A stretch of DNA of 64,000 bases from Phascolomyces articulosus (taxonomy: Eukaryota > Mucoromycota > Mucoromycetes > Mucorales > Lichtheimiaceae). The DNA is taken from positions 496,001 to 560,000 of the forward strand of contig JAIXMP010000002.1 of NCBI GenBank assembly GCA_025677815.1, in the 5' to 3' direction. Below the pieces are notes generated by a model. It searched no databases. It worked only from the letters and a program-made list of their open reading frames with translations, and was not told the origin of the DNA. Of this stretch, positions 1-13,627 are shown in pieces. Each line of letters begins with the position of its first letter. Positions within the stretch are counted from its first letter, which is position 1. Made by a program: the position numbers and the translations under genes.

Positions 1-327
1 CAAAGGAAGAATTATTTTATATGAGTGCACTGCCAGAAAATAATATTGGAAATACTGCTGCCAATCGAATTGACAAACAAATGCACGAGTAAGTTTTATT
101 TTTCTTTGCTTTCTAATGCTCATCATGATAGTTGATATTATTAGTGTGCTAACCATCTTATCCATCATAGTGCTTCGATGCGTAAATACAAGCAACAAGA
201 AATAAAACCAAATATTGCCATCAGTCGTCCTGTTCGTCAACCACCAAGAGATCATTCCGGTGGATTTGCACCTGGTATTCCTCCAGCTATTGAACGCTCT
301 AAAATTATTGTATACCATGAGCTTTAA
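1..327 (+). CDS. 3' end of an unidentified protein-coding gene (partial)
   Basis: Two exons are visible. The first is open from base 3 to 88. An intron at 89-170 (GTAAGT donor, TAG acceptor, a GCTAAC branch-like motif) leads to an exon at 171-327 that ends with TAA. Together they give about 80 residues, with a basic, proline-containing tail and the last residues IIVYHEL. The start lies left of the window. I do not recognise the family. The clean splice signals and frame continuity support a real gene; the function is unknown. Confidence 0.55.
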
Positions 328-577
328 AAAAGCTTTTTCTCTCCCACAGAAGCTTTTCTCAAAAAACTCCATCCTTGTTATCTTTTTTTCCCCTTTCAAA
401 TACCAAAAATATTCATATATCATATATACTCCTTGCACAGCTTGACAAAAAAAAACCTCGTTTTATATATATATATATATATTTATATCAAAAAGCTGAA
501 ACGCTGAAACAATAATAATAAAAATCCTTGTATTTTGCTTTCTTTACGTCCTGACAAAAAAAACTCATGAATCGAGT
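328..577. other. Convergent 3' intergenic spacer
   Basis: Short AT-rich spacer between two converging genes. It holds an (AT)n run near 467-482 and probable poly(A) sites of both neighbours. I see no gene in it. Confidence 0.5.
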
Positions 578-3500
578 TTATTTCTTTTTGTTATTATTAT
601 TATTTTGCTGTTGCTGTTGTTGCTGCTGCATTCTTCCATCAAAATCTTTTTGAATTCTTTCCCACTTATTATTTCGTTGGACTAAGACCTTGCCATCCTT
701 CTCTCCTTGTTTTCCTTCTCGTAGCTGTTTATCCACATTCCAATACAAACTCAAGAAACTGCCAGGAGGACCAAATGGATTCTTTTCTTGCTCTTTTGTT
801 TTATGTGTTGCTGTTTGATCATCGTCTACTCCTTTATTCCCAGATAATTCGTTCAATAAATAGGGAACAGCAGGTTGTTGTTTTTGCTTTTGTTTTTGTT
901 GCTGCCCGGACATATCGGATTGCCTTTTTCGTGGATTGACTCCTGCTTCTCCACCTTCATGACGCATAAAATTTGGATTCACACTCACGTTTCTTTCTGG
1001 TGTTTCCCTGCCTCCTCCTCGGCCTCGACCACGACCACGTCCTCCCCTTCTGGATTGAGTTAGTGCTTGTGTTGATGGTACGACACCATCCTCATTTTTG
1101 ACAGAAGGTGGCAATGTAGCAATACCCGTTCCCAATGTATACCGTGAATCTTCTTGTTCCCTTACAGTCATTCCTTCAAATTTCTTGGCTTGATTCCATG
1201 CCGCTTCAACGGTAAAGGATCCTTCATTGGTTCCTATTTCATTGGGCTTGACATCCTCCATCTCTTCATCCTCGTCAAGTCGTTCCCCTGTCCTACCAGT
1301 TATCGTTGTTTTTTCATTGATGGCTTTTAGTAAATAGTTACACATCTATATGTTCGGAAAAGAATTCAAAATTTAGCAAAAGAAAGACGGGGATACATGG
1401 GAGTGTTTCATTTTAGAAAGTACCTCACGCGTCTTGGTCCCGCTATCCATAAATCTTCTTCCAATAAGATATAATGCAATTAAAAGTCTTTTTGCCAACA
1501 ATCTAAACAAGTCGATAAGTTAGTGTTTTGTCAATATATTCTTACTCACTCTCTATTGAAGATAAGAAAAATTAATCAATTTACCGAGAATCCTCTTTGA
1601 GCATCTTTATATTCGTTATCATTTTCGATGATTTGCCTGCAAGGACACTTGAAAGTTGACCCACAATCTTGATGGGATCCACCAATATATATCAAAGGAG
1701 TGTATTAGTATTCTGTGTAAAAGTAGAGGAAAAACGTCGAAATATAAAAAAAAGGGAGTATTACAATATCAATTTCTGCTATAGCAATTCTGGTTTGAGA
1801 CGCATTGTTTGAAAAAGCTGCATTCATGATCTTGTTTAATGATGCACTGACCGGTAAATTCAAAGTCTAATCACTCATCCATAGAAAAAAAAAGACATGA
1901 GTTCCATCATACCAAAAAATGGTGAGAAATAAATAAGAAAAAATCTATTACCGAAAGTAAGCCAAAACCTGAATATAATGGTGATCCATTACACACTTCA
2001 TTTGCAAAATCTTTGATAGGTCGATTATCTTCTAGTATGACAGGAAACTTGTCTGTACCCATACTATCCCGAAAACAAGTATGCCATCGACTGGTCAATT
2101 CAATATTAGGTGATGTATAAGTGTTTTTGCTTAAGGCAGCCAATAAGGATGATTCAGATGAAAATTTCAACGCGTCATATTTCTTGTTTGTTGTTAATTG
2201 CGATACGTCTGGATATAGATTCGGTTGTATAAACATTTGGACAAATTCCTATAGGTATATATAAACAAGATGCATTAGAGGATGAGAGGAATTATAGTGG
2301 GGGGGAAAGGGTGTAACAATTTTTTTCATGAAATTATTCGTACCTGAACTTTATCTGGTGTAATCAATGGAAAAGAAGATGAGTGTCTCATACTTGGGTT
2401 TTCAACCTTCACATTTGATTTATCAACCATCGTTTGTACCTTTTTCGAGAATTCATTTTCAAGCCGATGGTCGAATACATGAAGTAGCACCTTGCCTACA
2501 GAAGGTATTTAGTTCAAAGATGGATTTTTTTCTAATTTGCATAAAAATAATAAAGGAAAACCCCAATCTCTAATACTTTATATGTTAACTTACCATGGTC
2601 CGCTATTAATGTATGTGTCCATTCTTTATTGGTATTCATATTCTCAGGATCAACAAGATAGGACACACTACCTTGAAGTATAGTACCAAGGTAAGCTTGT
2701 GTGGGACCATCATCAACAAGAGGTGTAATTAAGCGTTGACATGAACACCATCCCATATCTAGTTATCAGGATATATTTAATTGGTGAAAAAAAATGAGTA
2801 CTAAGAAAAACCACTTGTGTTTTTTTTCTCCTAACTATTTTTTTAATATGCCAATCTCTCGCTTCCTTGCTCCCCTCTCTCTTTTCAAGATATATACCAT
2901 TGGGAACCCGCTTATTTCGTTTTACATAGGTCAATTGGATTATTTTGGATTGAAGGTATCGTGGATCATAAATTGGCAAGCTGGTATCATTACTTTTTAT
3001 CTGGGGGTTAGTGTTGCTTTGTTGATGACGGTCGTCGTAACATGTTACGGTACACCGAGCATAAAATTCTACAGTTTGTGTCATTGCAGCATTGCCATCT
3101 TGTCGACGCTATAAAACATATTAGCGTTCCGCATACATCACAAACACCTTGTAATATCTTTATTCTTATATCTAAAAATGAAAAATACTAATTACATACC
3201 ACGTTCATAGGGATTTTAGAAATTTGTAAGAGATCTACATTATAATACAATTGGGCTAAGTTGCGCATAGCCATTTTCAGTGCTTCTGAACAATTAGGAA
3301 TATTATACATGGAGAGTGTTGCTGATGGTGCAAACTATTGCATATAAACAGGGAATATTAGAAAACCAATATGAATAGTTACTAACATTGTCAGATGGAG
3401 ACAACCCAATGTCTAAATGTGCGTGTATATTACCGTAGTTTTTTCAATATTGGGTAATAACCCATCAGTAAATGGAAAGAGTCGAAGGACATCCACATGG

Positions 3501-4597
3501 ATTGAATCGAATCCAGTAGAATCTTTAAATGAATCATATATCATGGCTCGAATATCTCGTTTTTCAGATTCTTCATTATTATAATAACTACCAAAAAAAA
3601 AAAAGCGAGGTAAGAAATTATTTTGTTGACATTCTCCTGATCTATCAACTATTGCTTTCACTAATGTAACTTTTACCTATATCGATCCTCGTTGCCTTTG
3701 CTAAGTATTAATAAAATCATACGTATGTTACGAGATTGATTTTCTTTTGATTTTTGAAATAATGAATGTACAGCAGCCTGTAAACGATCTTCTGGAGTTG
3801 TTTGACGTGGTTGTACATCTTTAAATCCTTCAACCAGCTAAAAAAAAAAAATGTTACTATTGGATATCATTCATCCATATGAATTACATAAAAAAACTCT
3901 TGCTATTAATGATATTACCTTCTGTACCTGACCTGCTTGGTTGGAAGATACTAAATATCGAGGTTGTTCTCCTGCTGCAATCACGGCGATCTATAAAAAA
4001 GTTTTAATGAGGAACAAAGCTTTGGGGCGATCGAAAAGATAAAATAAATCATAGAGATGTTCACATACTTCCGGGAGTTTGTTTAATGCTGTTTCCCAAC
4101 CTATTCGACAAAATTCCAAGGTGCTATCTACCATGCACGTCCACCAAGGAATGGGTGGAAGCATTTCTGTATATAAGTATATTTATAGTATATTTATATA
4201 TATACATGAATCGTTAACGATCGTCAATATGGGACGTCAAGTTTTTTTTTTTTTTTACAATAAAATTAAATGAAATTATCATTATTATTACGTGTTCGAT
4301 CTATTGAGGAATCATGATCGCGTGTTGTAGCAGCAAAAGCAGTTGGATGGCCATCAAGTATAATGGCAGTGAAAGGAGAATTAATGTCTTTGGCTTTTTT
4401 TGATATCATAAGAAAACGAGGAGGTGTTATAGAATTGATAAATCCAAACTCACTGAAATAAAAAAAAAAGTTGTCATAGCTTCTCTTTACATAATAGACG
4501 TTGGTGCTGTACTAACTCAATAACGCATAAACCCATATATGTATAGTTTTATCCATCTCTATCTATACCATATCGTAGTTTTCTTCTTCAGAGCCAT
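578..4597 (-). CDS. INTS13: Integrator complex subunit 13 / Asunder-like protein
   Basis: I read 15 exons: 4569-4597, 4292-4452, 4069-4166, 3919-3990, 3677-3837, 3434-3587, 3200-3334, 2898-3108, 2594-2758, 2344-2495, 1952-2248, 1765-1866, 1585-1667, 1424-1502 and 578-1345. Frames join at every junction and give about 888 residues, against roughly 700 in human INTS13. Family landmarks appear in order: RTQ followed by PPIPWWTCMVDSTLEFCRIGWE (split here: PPIPWW, STLEFCRIGWE), a KIPMNV segment, DHG-KVLLHV, and the C-terminal GPPGSFLSLYWNVDKQ, which resembles the motif that binds the Integrator cleavage module. The extra length is a C-terminal RGG/Q-rich stretch and a poly-Q/N tail. INTS13 is part of Integrator, which cleaves nascent Pol II transcripts. 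The first coding exon and start are the least certain part; a later Met in exon 2 is possible. Confidence 0.82.
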
Positions 4598-4745
4598 TGC
4601 AATAATTAATGAAACAAAAAGGTTGAACAGTAATGAAAAAAATCCCATTGTCCCTTTTATTATTATTATTTTTTTTATTTGCAAAAGAGAGCAAAAAAAA
4701 AAGAGGAATCATCATCCCACAAAAACGTTATAAAAACAATAATGT

Positions 4746-5951
4746 TTAAGCAGAGGAAGACTTTTGCATAGACGAAGTACGACGTCTTTCGATCTTGCGA
4801 TCCTTGGCTTCCTTGACACGCTTAGCCAAAAGCTGCTTGTATTCAGCTTCAGCTTCAGTCTTACGTTCAAGACGCTTACGCTTCTCCAATTTCTTCTTGC
4901 GTTGGCGACGAAGAGTGACAGGAGTGACCAAACGTTGGATCTTGGGAGCCTTGGTGTAAGGCTTCTTGTCAGCGTTAGCAGGTTGGATGGTACGGCGAAT
5001 GACATATTGACGGACATCATCTTCCTTGCCCAAGTTGAAGAACTTGCGAATGTTGTTGGCACGCTTGGGACCAAGACGCTTGGGAACAGTGGTGTCGGTC
5101 AAGCCAGCGATATCTTGTTCACCTTGCTTAATAACAACCAAGTTCAAGACAGCCAAGTCGGATTGAACGATACAACCACGGACGGACTTGCGCTTACGTT
5201 CACCAGTACGACGAGGACGATAGCAAGAGTGACCCTTGCTCAACAACAAGCGAACACGGTGGGGTAAAAGAACACCTTGCTTCATGGGGAAACCTTGCTT
5301 ATCGTTACCACCGGAAATGCGGAAAACGTAGCCCTTGAATTCATCACCAAGAGAGTCACCAGCAACTTCTTGAGCCATACGCTTGTCGTAGAAGCCACGA
5401 CTATAAATTATTCATAATGGAATCAGTTTGTCAGTTGATTTGGTTCCTTTGTTCATGAATATTTTTATTCACTAGATCCTTTCCCCCTCTCATTATTTAT
5501 TTTGCTGCCCTGAATTCCCATCCTCTATTCATTCTCAATAAACCAATATATATATATATTTATATATACATACAGACGGCGCTCATCTTCGATTTCAATC
5601 AACTTTTGACAGCCAGTGGCTGGATTCGCAATGTTCAGCTAATAAATTATAAATTAAGTAATATATTAGATTGACAAAACGTTATGAAGGATATGAATTG
5701 AATAAGTAGTCGGGATCATTCGCATCGATTGGTTGGAATCAAGAAGTTTATTTTTGTGTGTGTAAGGTGCGTGAATAAGCATATAAATAATATAAAGTCG
5801 TGATATTTTTTTCCATCGATCGTCGATTCCATCCATCCATCCATCCATCTATCCATTGATTCATCCGTTTGATTTTTATCGCAATCCATTCACTTCTTGA
5901 TTCCAACGTTTCGATGCGCTTCTCCTATAGATAGTGGGTGCATACCTTCAT
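4746..5951 (-). CDS. RPS6: 40S ribosomal protein S6 (eS6)
   Basis: Three coding exons: 5946-5951 (only ATGAAG), 5574-5638 and 4746-5400, giving 241 residues. The N-terminus starts [14 protein letters not shown] and continues through [32 protein letters not shown] and [17 protein letters not shown], all diagnostic of eS6. The tail is a short basic serine cluster, [13 protein letters not shown], the region phosphorylated downstream of TOR in other eukaryotes. The bases before the ATG are a pyrimidine-rich run, consistent with a TOP-type leader. Intron 1 (5639-5945) is long for this locus and contains a strong inverted repeat reported separately. The unusually small first exon was placed because only there does ATG-AAG precede a GT donor. 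Confidence 0.96.
5639..5945 (-). other. RPS6 first intron with internal long-range stem and CCAT repeat
   Basis: This 307-base intron carries complementary arms at 5721-5747 and 5892-5918. Bases 5732-5747 pair with 5892-5907 (16 pairs), then a 3x3 internal loop, then 8 pairs (5721-5728 with 5911-5918). A (CCAT)n microsatellite at about 5829-5848 lies in the apical loop. The structure would bring the donor closer to the branch region. Confidence 0.75.
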
Positions 5952-6396
5952 AGCGCGAAAAAGAGAGAGTCCATAATATGTCGGATGCAAGCATATAACG
6001 ACTCCTCGATTTCTCGGCCCTCCAAATTTGGTAATCGAGGCCCGCAAAAATAAAAAGTGTCTCCAGGCAACGCATTAATTTCCTATCTCCAATTACGTTA
6101 GTTTCAAACTATATGAACTTTTTCTAATAGAAGAATCCTAGCAATAGCAAGCTATCCTCTTTATCATGCTCAGCCCTCCCCTATCATTAAAAACAACACT
6201 AACAATAACACTTTTTACAAAACATCATTGAATTATTCTATCATACGCCAGAAAAAAAAATACCATCGAGAACAATCATCTTTATACAAAACACGTTGTT
6301 AACCCCCCTAAAAGCAATTTACATAATTTACTAGTGTTTTTTAATAGTAAATAAGAGAAGAAAAGAAGATAAGGTGTGATATACTGTTTATTATTA
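5952..6396. other. RPS6 upstream region and RPN8 3' region
   Basis: Spacer between two minus-strand genes. The stretch just above 5951 is pyrimidine-rich on the minus strand (leader of RPS6). The rest is probably RPS6 promoter plus the RPN8 3' UTR near 6240-6396. I see no further gene. Confidence 0.5.
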
Positions 6397-7702
6397 TTAT
6401 TTACTCGATTCCTTCTTGCTATCCTCCTTTGATGATCCCTCTTTCTTTTCGTCATTTGCGGTTGCCTTTTCCGTTGCTGAAGCTGCAGTTTCCAATACAC
6501 CTTCTTCACTCTTCAAATTATCAATCTTATTATTGATAAGATTATGCAAAGCAATCACAGCACGGATAAGACTTGATAAGTAAATCATGAGTAATTGATC
6601 ATTGGTCTTTGTACTGAATGAGTTCACCATATCTTGTGCTTCGAGATTTGGGAGCAAATTGAAAATATCTTGAAGGTTGTATAAGATTTGATGATTCACT
6701 GGAAGTTTTCCACTGACGACCTTGTGTAAATAGTCATGAATTTCTTCTAATCGACCTTCTAAACCAGCCAATGATCCCAGTTGTCCACTGATACGTGTTG
6801 ACAAGGTGCCGACAGCATTATCCTTGATATCACGCAATAAATGTTCTACACCGATTTCTTCAGCTTCTTCAGCAACAATTTCTGATGGTACATGCATGAA
6901 TGTTTTGGTTGTAGCTGTGCCGTCCTGTTATATAATTCATATAAAGAATAAGTGATCTTTTCTCTTCTCACCACCTTCTATCCGATTCCTATTCTTCCTT
7001 CCTTAGGTATCAATATCTACTTTGTTCCACTTTTTTTTTTTAAAAAAAAAATAGAAAGTTACATCTTTGATTTCTTCAATAGAAAAATAAGCATCTGTAG
7101 GAATTTCAACGTCTTTTGGTTTAACATCCACAATCACCAATACAGGGTTAGGTGTATATCGCTTGAACAATTCATTTATCTCAAGATCCGAAGAACGAAG
7201 CTTAGGACCACTATGGTACCATCCAATCATCTTTTCCTTGGCTGTATAAAAAGAAACATCATGGAATTTAATAAACTGTTCCTTGCTATTTTTTTTTTTT
7301 AAAAAAAAAACCAGAAGCATATATTACCATTGACTTTTTTAAACATGCTATTCATTCCTTCAATATAATTATGATCCAAAAACCATACAGAAGGATCCTT
7401 TTCATCTTCTTCGAAAGGGACTATTTAATACAATTGATATTGCTATAATTAGATGCATTGTAAAACTAATTTTTATATTTATCCTTCAATATTCGTTCCA
7501 AGATTTGGGTGATGAATATATATATACCTGCAAAACTATTCGAGACATTGACAGTTTTGCCCTTTTGTTGTCCGAGTAAAACACCTACAACGCGTTTTCT
7601 GGTATCCTTGGCAACTCGATTATAGTGATCGGTTGCTGAAAGAAGTACAAGGGGATGTACTTGTACTGTTGTTGATGGTGAAATGGTAGTGGTGGTAGGC
7701 AT
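6397..7702 (-). CDS. RPN8: 26S proteasome lid subunit RPN8 (PSMD7)
   Basis: Four exons, 7528-7702, 7328-7420, 7063-7241 and 6397-6924, give 324 residues, the same length I recall for human PSMD7. It has an MPN domain at the N-terminus ([47 protein letters not shown]). The segment after GWYHSGPKL lacks the full zinc-binding JAMM motif, as expected for the inactive partner of the deubiquitinase RPN11. The C-terminal half has [26 protein letters not shown] and [17 protein letters not shown], then an acidic/lysine-rich tail. The start was placed at MPTTTT because the upstream in-frame sequence is low-complexity and unlike the family. Two introns contain T/A homopolymer palindromes. Confidence 0.96.
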
Positions 7703-8277
7703 GATCAAATGAGAAATACAGTAATCTAAGAAAAAAAAGAAAAAAAAGGGCGGTACGCGTGTCCCTCTCTCTTTCCAGCTGTACAACTCTTTAGGCAGCA
7801 AGAAAGTTCATTAGCCAATGACATCATGAACGGAGTTTTTCTATCAATTTATGCTTTGCTGGTACCATTACCAAACTACCAACGAACAGACAGAATCATA
7901 CTGGTTCTTTCTTTCGACTGTTTTGAGGCAATTAAGCAGTATCAAATTATTTATTCATTACTATAAATCAAATTTTTCTGAGAATTTTCTTATATAATGA
8001 CATCACTTGTACTCAAATGAATTTTGCTACGGCACAATTGCTCGATAGCATCTTTATTATATGTTTACTTAAAATTACTATTATACTATCTCTAACTGGT
8101 TTATTTGTTGGTTCATCTAAACATGATAGAGAGATCCTGCTTTCTCGAAAGGGTTTGTGGGCACTGGTGTAAAAGTGCGTTGACTGCTGCTGTTAGGGAA
8201 TCCAATGAAATTTTATGAAATTGCTTGCTTCAGAAGGTGTCGACCCTTGATGCAAATGTATACTATTCCTACTTCAC
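7703..8277. other. RPN8 promoter region
   Basis: Upstream of RPN8. CT-rich stretches lie near 7760-7790 on the plus strand. I see no ORF or RNA gene. Confidence 0.4.
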
Positions 8278-8399
8278 ACTACGGGAAAGAAACTTGTTAA
8301 ATCTTGTTCATTCTGGTATTTTCAATAAAATTGGTCCAAACAGATATTTTATTGAAATTACCAGAATGAACAAGATTTAACAAGTTTCTTTTCTGTAGT
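8278..8399. repeat. Near-perfect 122-base foldback palindrome
   Basis: Left arm 8278-8331 and right arm 8345-8399 are reverse complements with only a few mismatches around a loop of about 14 bases. The central 46-base arms differ at one position. The outer ends read ACTAC and GTAGT. The size, symmetry and short ACTAC terminal motif suggest a miniature foldback element, but I could not see a clear target-site duplication. It has no coding potential. Confidence 0.8.
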
Positions 8400-11300
8400 T
8401 ATATTATCAAATGCAGCATACTTGACAACATATCTACAGCAAAATCCACTTAATGGTGGTGTTCTAGCAATACTCTTAATAAGCTCGTTTTTTTTTTTAT
8501 TCAAATCTTATTGTTGAAATAAAGGAATAATATCGTTCTAAAAGCGAACCACAATTTTGGTGACAATATAGGTTGTTGTTGTTTTTTTCGCACTTTGCTA
8601 TGAATGACTGTGGCTATAGCTCATACACGATTCCTTAGAAGAAGTAGTGGTGCTGCGTTCATTGTCAATAAGTGTCGGGTGGCCAGGTTTTTTAGTAACC
8701 GATCGCAATTTCATTGTAAATGATTTATTTTTGGTCATTATGGTGAAATCGACCTTTAAGTTGAAATGTAACATATAAATGTTTCATACACTTGCCATCA
8801 CGTTATATTTTTCTTATCATCTTTTTGGTTATCATCATATAGTACAGGTTTCAAGGTTACAGTAGCCTGGCAAGTTGGAAAAGTTAGTTTGCCCACACAT
8901 TGCGATTCTTTGTTGATATCAGAAGTTAAATAGTAAAATAGATAGTATGCTTGTCGTCACGGTATATTTAGCAACCTATTTTATCTTATACGATTGACAT
9001 GTATGCATTATAACCTACTTAGGTGATATAAATAAAACTTATAAAGTTGCCCAATATATAAAGACTAAAAAAAGATATGGTACATATGACCAGCTAATTT
9101 ATTATTTTTAAATTTCAATGTGGAAGTCTTTTTTTTTAAAGTATATGTTGAATACGTAGCAGATAAAAAGGAAAAGTGGTAAGTCACATTTTACTTTGAA
9201 GTGTATCGATAATTTTAAAAAAAAACGACTGAATGGATAGGAAATGGTTTGATCTTGATTATTTCAATTATTGATTATCATTAATGTTACCATTATCAAT
9301 ATCAATTCTCATCACTGTAGTGCTTAATTTTGGTCAGCAATGATTGATAATAGCAATAGATTGAACAGCGAACATGGTAAAATTAAAACCTTCATAAATA
9401 CGATATAAATTATAGTTTGATAAATATACTCCAACAACGTTTGCCCATATGATCATGTTCAGCGCCAAAATGAAAGAGAGGAAAAATACGTTGAGGATTT
9501 GATTTTTTAAAAGTTATAAAAGGAAGCAGTGATTCGTAAACCAAGGAGTAATGTTAAGTTCTTCACTTTCCGATAGGCCGGAGGAAGCTCCTCAACCTAC
9601 CCAACCCGTAAAAGAAATGACACTCTAATGGATCGGGAATCCTTGTAAGGGGTAATACTCTTACGCTTTCAAACTTTTCAAAAAGGATTATCCTCTTTCC
9701 TATATTATTTACATCAATTAAGAAAATGATAATAAAAAATAACAAACCTTAATAAATAAGAATTGTTTCAATAAACTGTACTTCTTTTTAAATCCATCAA
9801 CAACATTGTTTAAAAGATCAAATGTTTTGTCGTGTTTGTCCATTTAATAAAGTCTTTTGTTGTCATGGTTATTAAATCCCTGGAATCACAGCTTCCAGTA
9901 AAAATTGTTTCTTTATTACAAAGTAATAACGTCCATCGTGTAATAAAAAAAAAGGAATCCAAGTATCATTTTTAATGAGGTACCAATGGTAAAACGTGTA
10001 CTTTATCTATTACGATTGATTCAAGATGATTCAAGATGATTCAAGAATATTTGTCTCTCCGTACAACTAACTAAAATGAAATAAACGTTTTGTTCGCGTA
10101 TACCTATTCCTGAAACCATTGGTTCTCTGTATAATGATTTCAATAATAAATATATAGGAATATAGTTACCTGGTACTTGTTACACATGGAAGTATTATTT
10201 ATTTATTCATTTAGTTAATGACGGATAAGGTCTTGCAGATTTAAACATGGCTTTAATCTTCTAATGAATTCTTCAAATGACAACCATGAAATAAGAATGC
10301 TTTTATCCTTTAGTTTTTTCGAGTTGCTTATAATAATGCCAAGCGAGATTTTACAAGATGGCTACTTGTCTGAGCAATACTTATATGGTTAGTGAAGTAT
10401 AATTATGATATAGCCACAGCAAACAAAAACAAGGTGTTGTGCCCTAAGTTTTAAATTGAAATGGATAGTAAATTATGATCGTAGATTTGTAGTAGCTTTC
10501 TTGACTGTACAACAAATACAAAGATTGACGATATATACCATAGGAAGGTACTAGAATATGGTAGAGCACTTGGGTGATTATGGAGATAGTTGAACAAGAC
10601 TACTTCTAATATTCTACAGTTTGAATGATTCTATTTATTTGCGCATGCTTGTCATTCAGAGAAGTGATTAGTTGAGTTTACAAATGGTCATAATATAATA
10701 TGAGTATCTGATCTACGTGTCTATCCATTTTTTTCTCTCGAAAATTGTTTATCCCTACGCACAGAAAAGAACCTATTTTTTCGACTTAGCTACTTGGAGA
10801 TGTATTTGGACATGTTTTATCGAAATTTCCAGAGCTGGCGAGTTTGAGCAAGTTTCTCTCTGGTACTACTAAATGATACAATGAATGATAATAATTACTC
10901 CACGGTGGATGCTACATTCCTAAAACAAATTCATCCTCCTGATGTTTTCAAACATTACTAGATAGTAGCCATTATGATTTCTGCAACCATATCCTTCTTA
11001 TCGTATATAAGTATATGTACACCCCAAAAAAAGCCATACTGTTATTATCTTCCATTATTATTGTGTATATTTTTCCTTTGTAAGAAATTTGTTATTTATT
11101 TGCATTACATCTTTTTTAACCTCTTCGGTCTAAAACAGGACGTTTTTTCCTAAGTAAATTCAGTTGCCTCAGTATATGTTCAAATAAGCAAAGTTACCCT
11201 GCATGTTATCTGCTCGTATATCACCATACCAGTGGTCATCTGATGATGACTTCCTGCAGCTTCTTTGTTTGGTGTGTCAAAATTATATTTCTTGTAGTTG

Positions 11301-11896
11301 GTGATATGACTACAACAATGCTCAGTAGTTGTCATAATAACGAGTATAAATATTTCAAACGAGCATATAATAATAATCTTTATGTCATTTGGTGAATTCT
11401 AATAATGTCAATTGTTTATTTGTTTGTTGAATTGACTGTTTTATTTTATATACATTATGGATTAGTAAGTTATCTTTAGAGATTATTCATACTATTAAAA
11501 AGAGCATATAGTTGTCCATGTCTTTTATCCCATTGATATCTACGACGGTATCTATCACTTTTGACCATATTCAACATTCATGAATAATTTAAGATTGCTT
11601 GATATATCTTTTGATCAATTACAATCCTTGCAATATTTATTATTTCTCAAATGACTGTAGATGATGTGGATAAACGCTCTCATCTTTGAAATGATGGCCT
11701 AATTTATTTGTTTCAGGTATACATATCTAAATTTAACATTCTTCACATTATTCCTTTGCAGAAATGATCATGACAACACACACTGTCGGGCAACCCAAAA
11801 AGGATTTTTAAATAGCGCCGTTTTCGTTTTTTGGTTGCAACTCTCGTTTTATAATAACTGTTCTTTTTCACTTTTTTTTTTTTCGTTGGAAACTCA
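8400..11896. other. Gene-poor region upstream of RAB2
   Basis: About 3.5 kb without a supportable gene. It is AT-rich with stops in all frames. A locally GC-richer patch lies near 9565-9650, with a short stem-loop (GAGG/CCTC). A three-fold TCAAGATGAT-type direct repeat lies at 10018-10045. The last few hundred bases probably hold the RAB2 promoter and leader. Confidence 0.5.

Positions 11897-13627
<1,731 letters not shown>

Noticed and set aside
3661..3676. Sixteen-base GT-AG 'intron' in INTS13
   Set aside because: Too short to splice. Using the later acceptor at 3588 gives an 89-base intron and keeps the frame.
4764..5267. 167-codon antisense ORF over RPS6
   Set aside because: Shadow of eS6 coding sequence.
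7703..7801. In-frame upstream Met extension of RPN8
   Set aside because: The added residues are basic and poly-Phe, unlike any RPN8; the family start fits MPTTTT.
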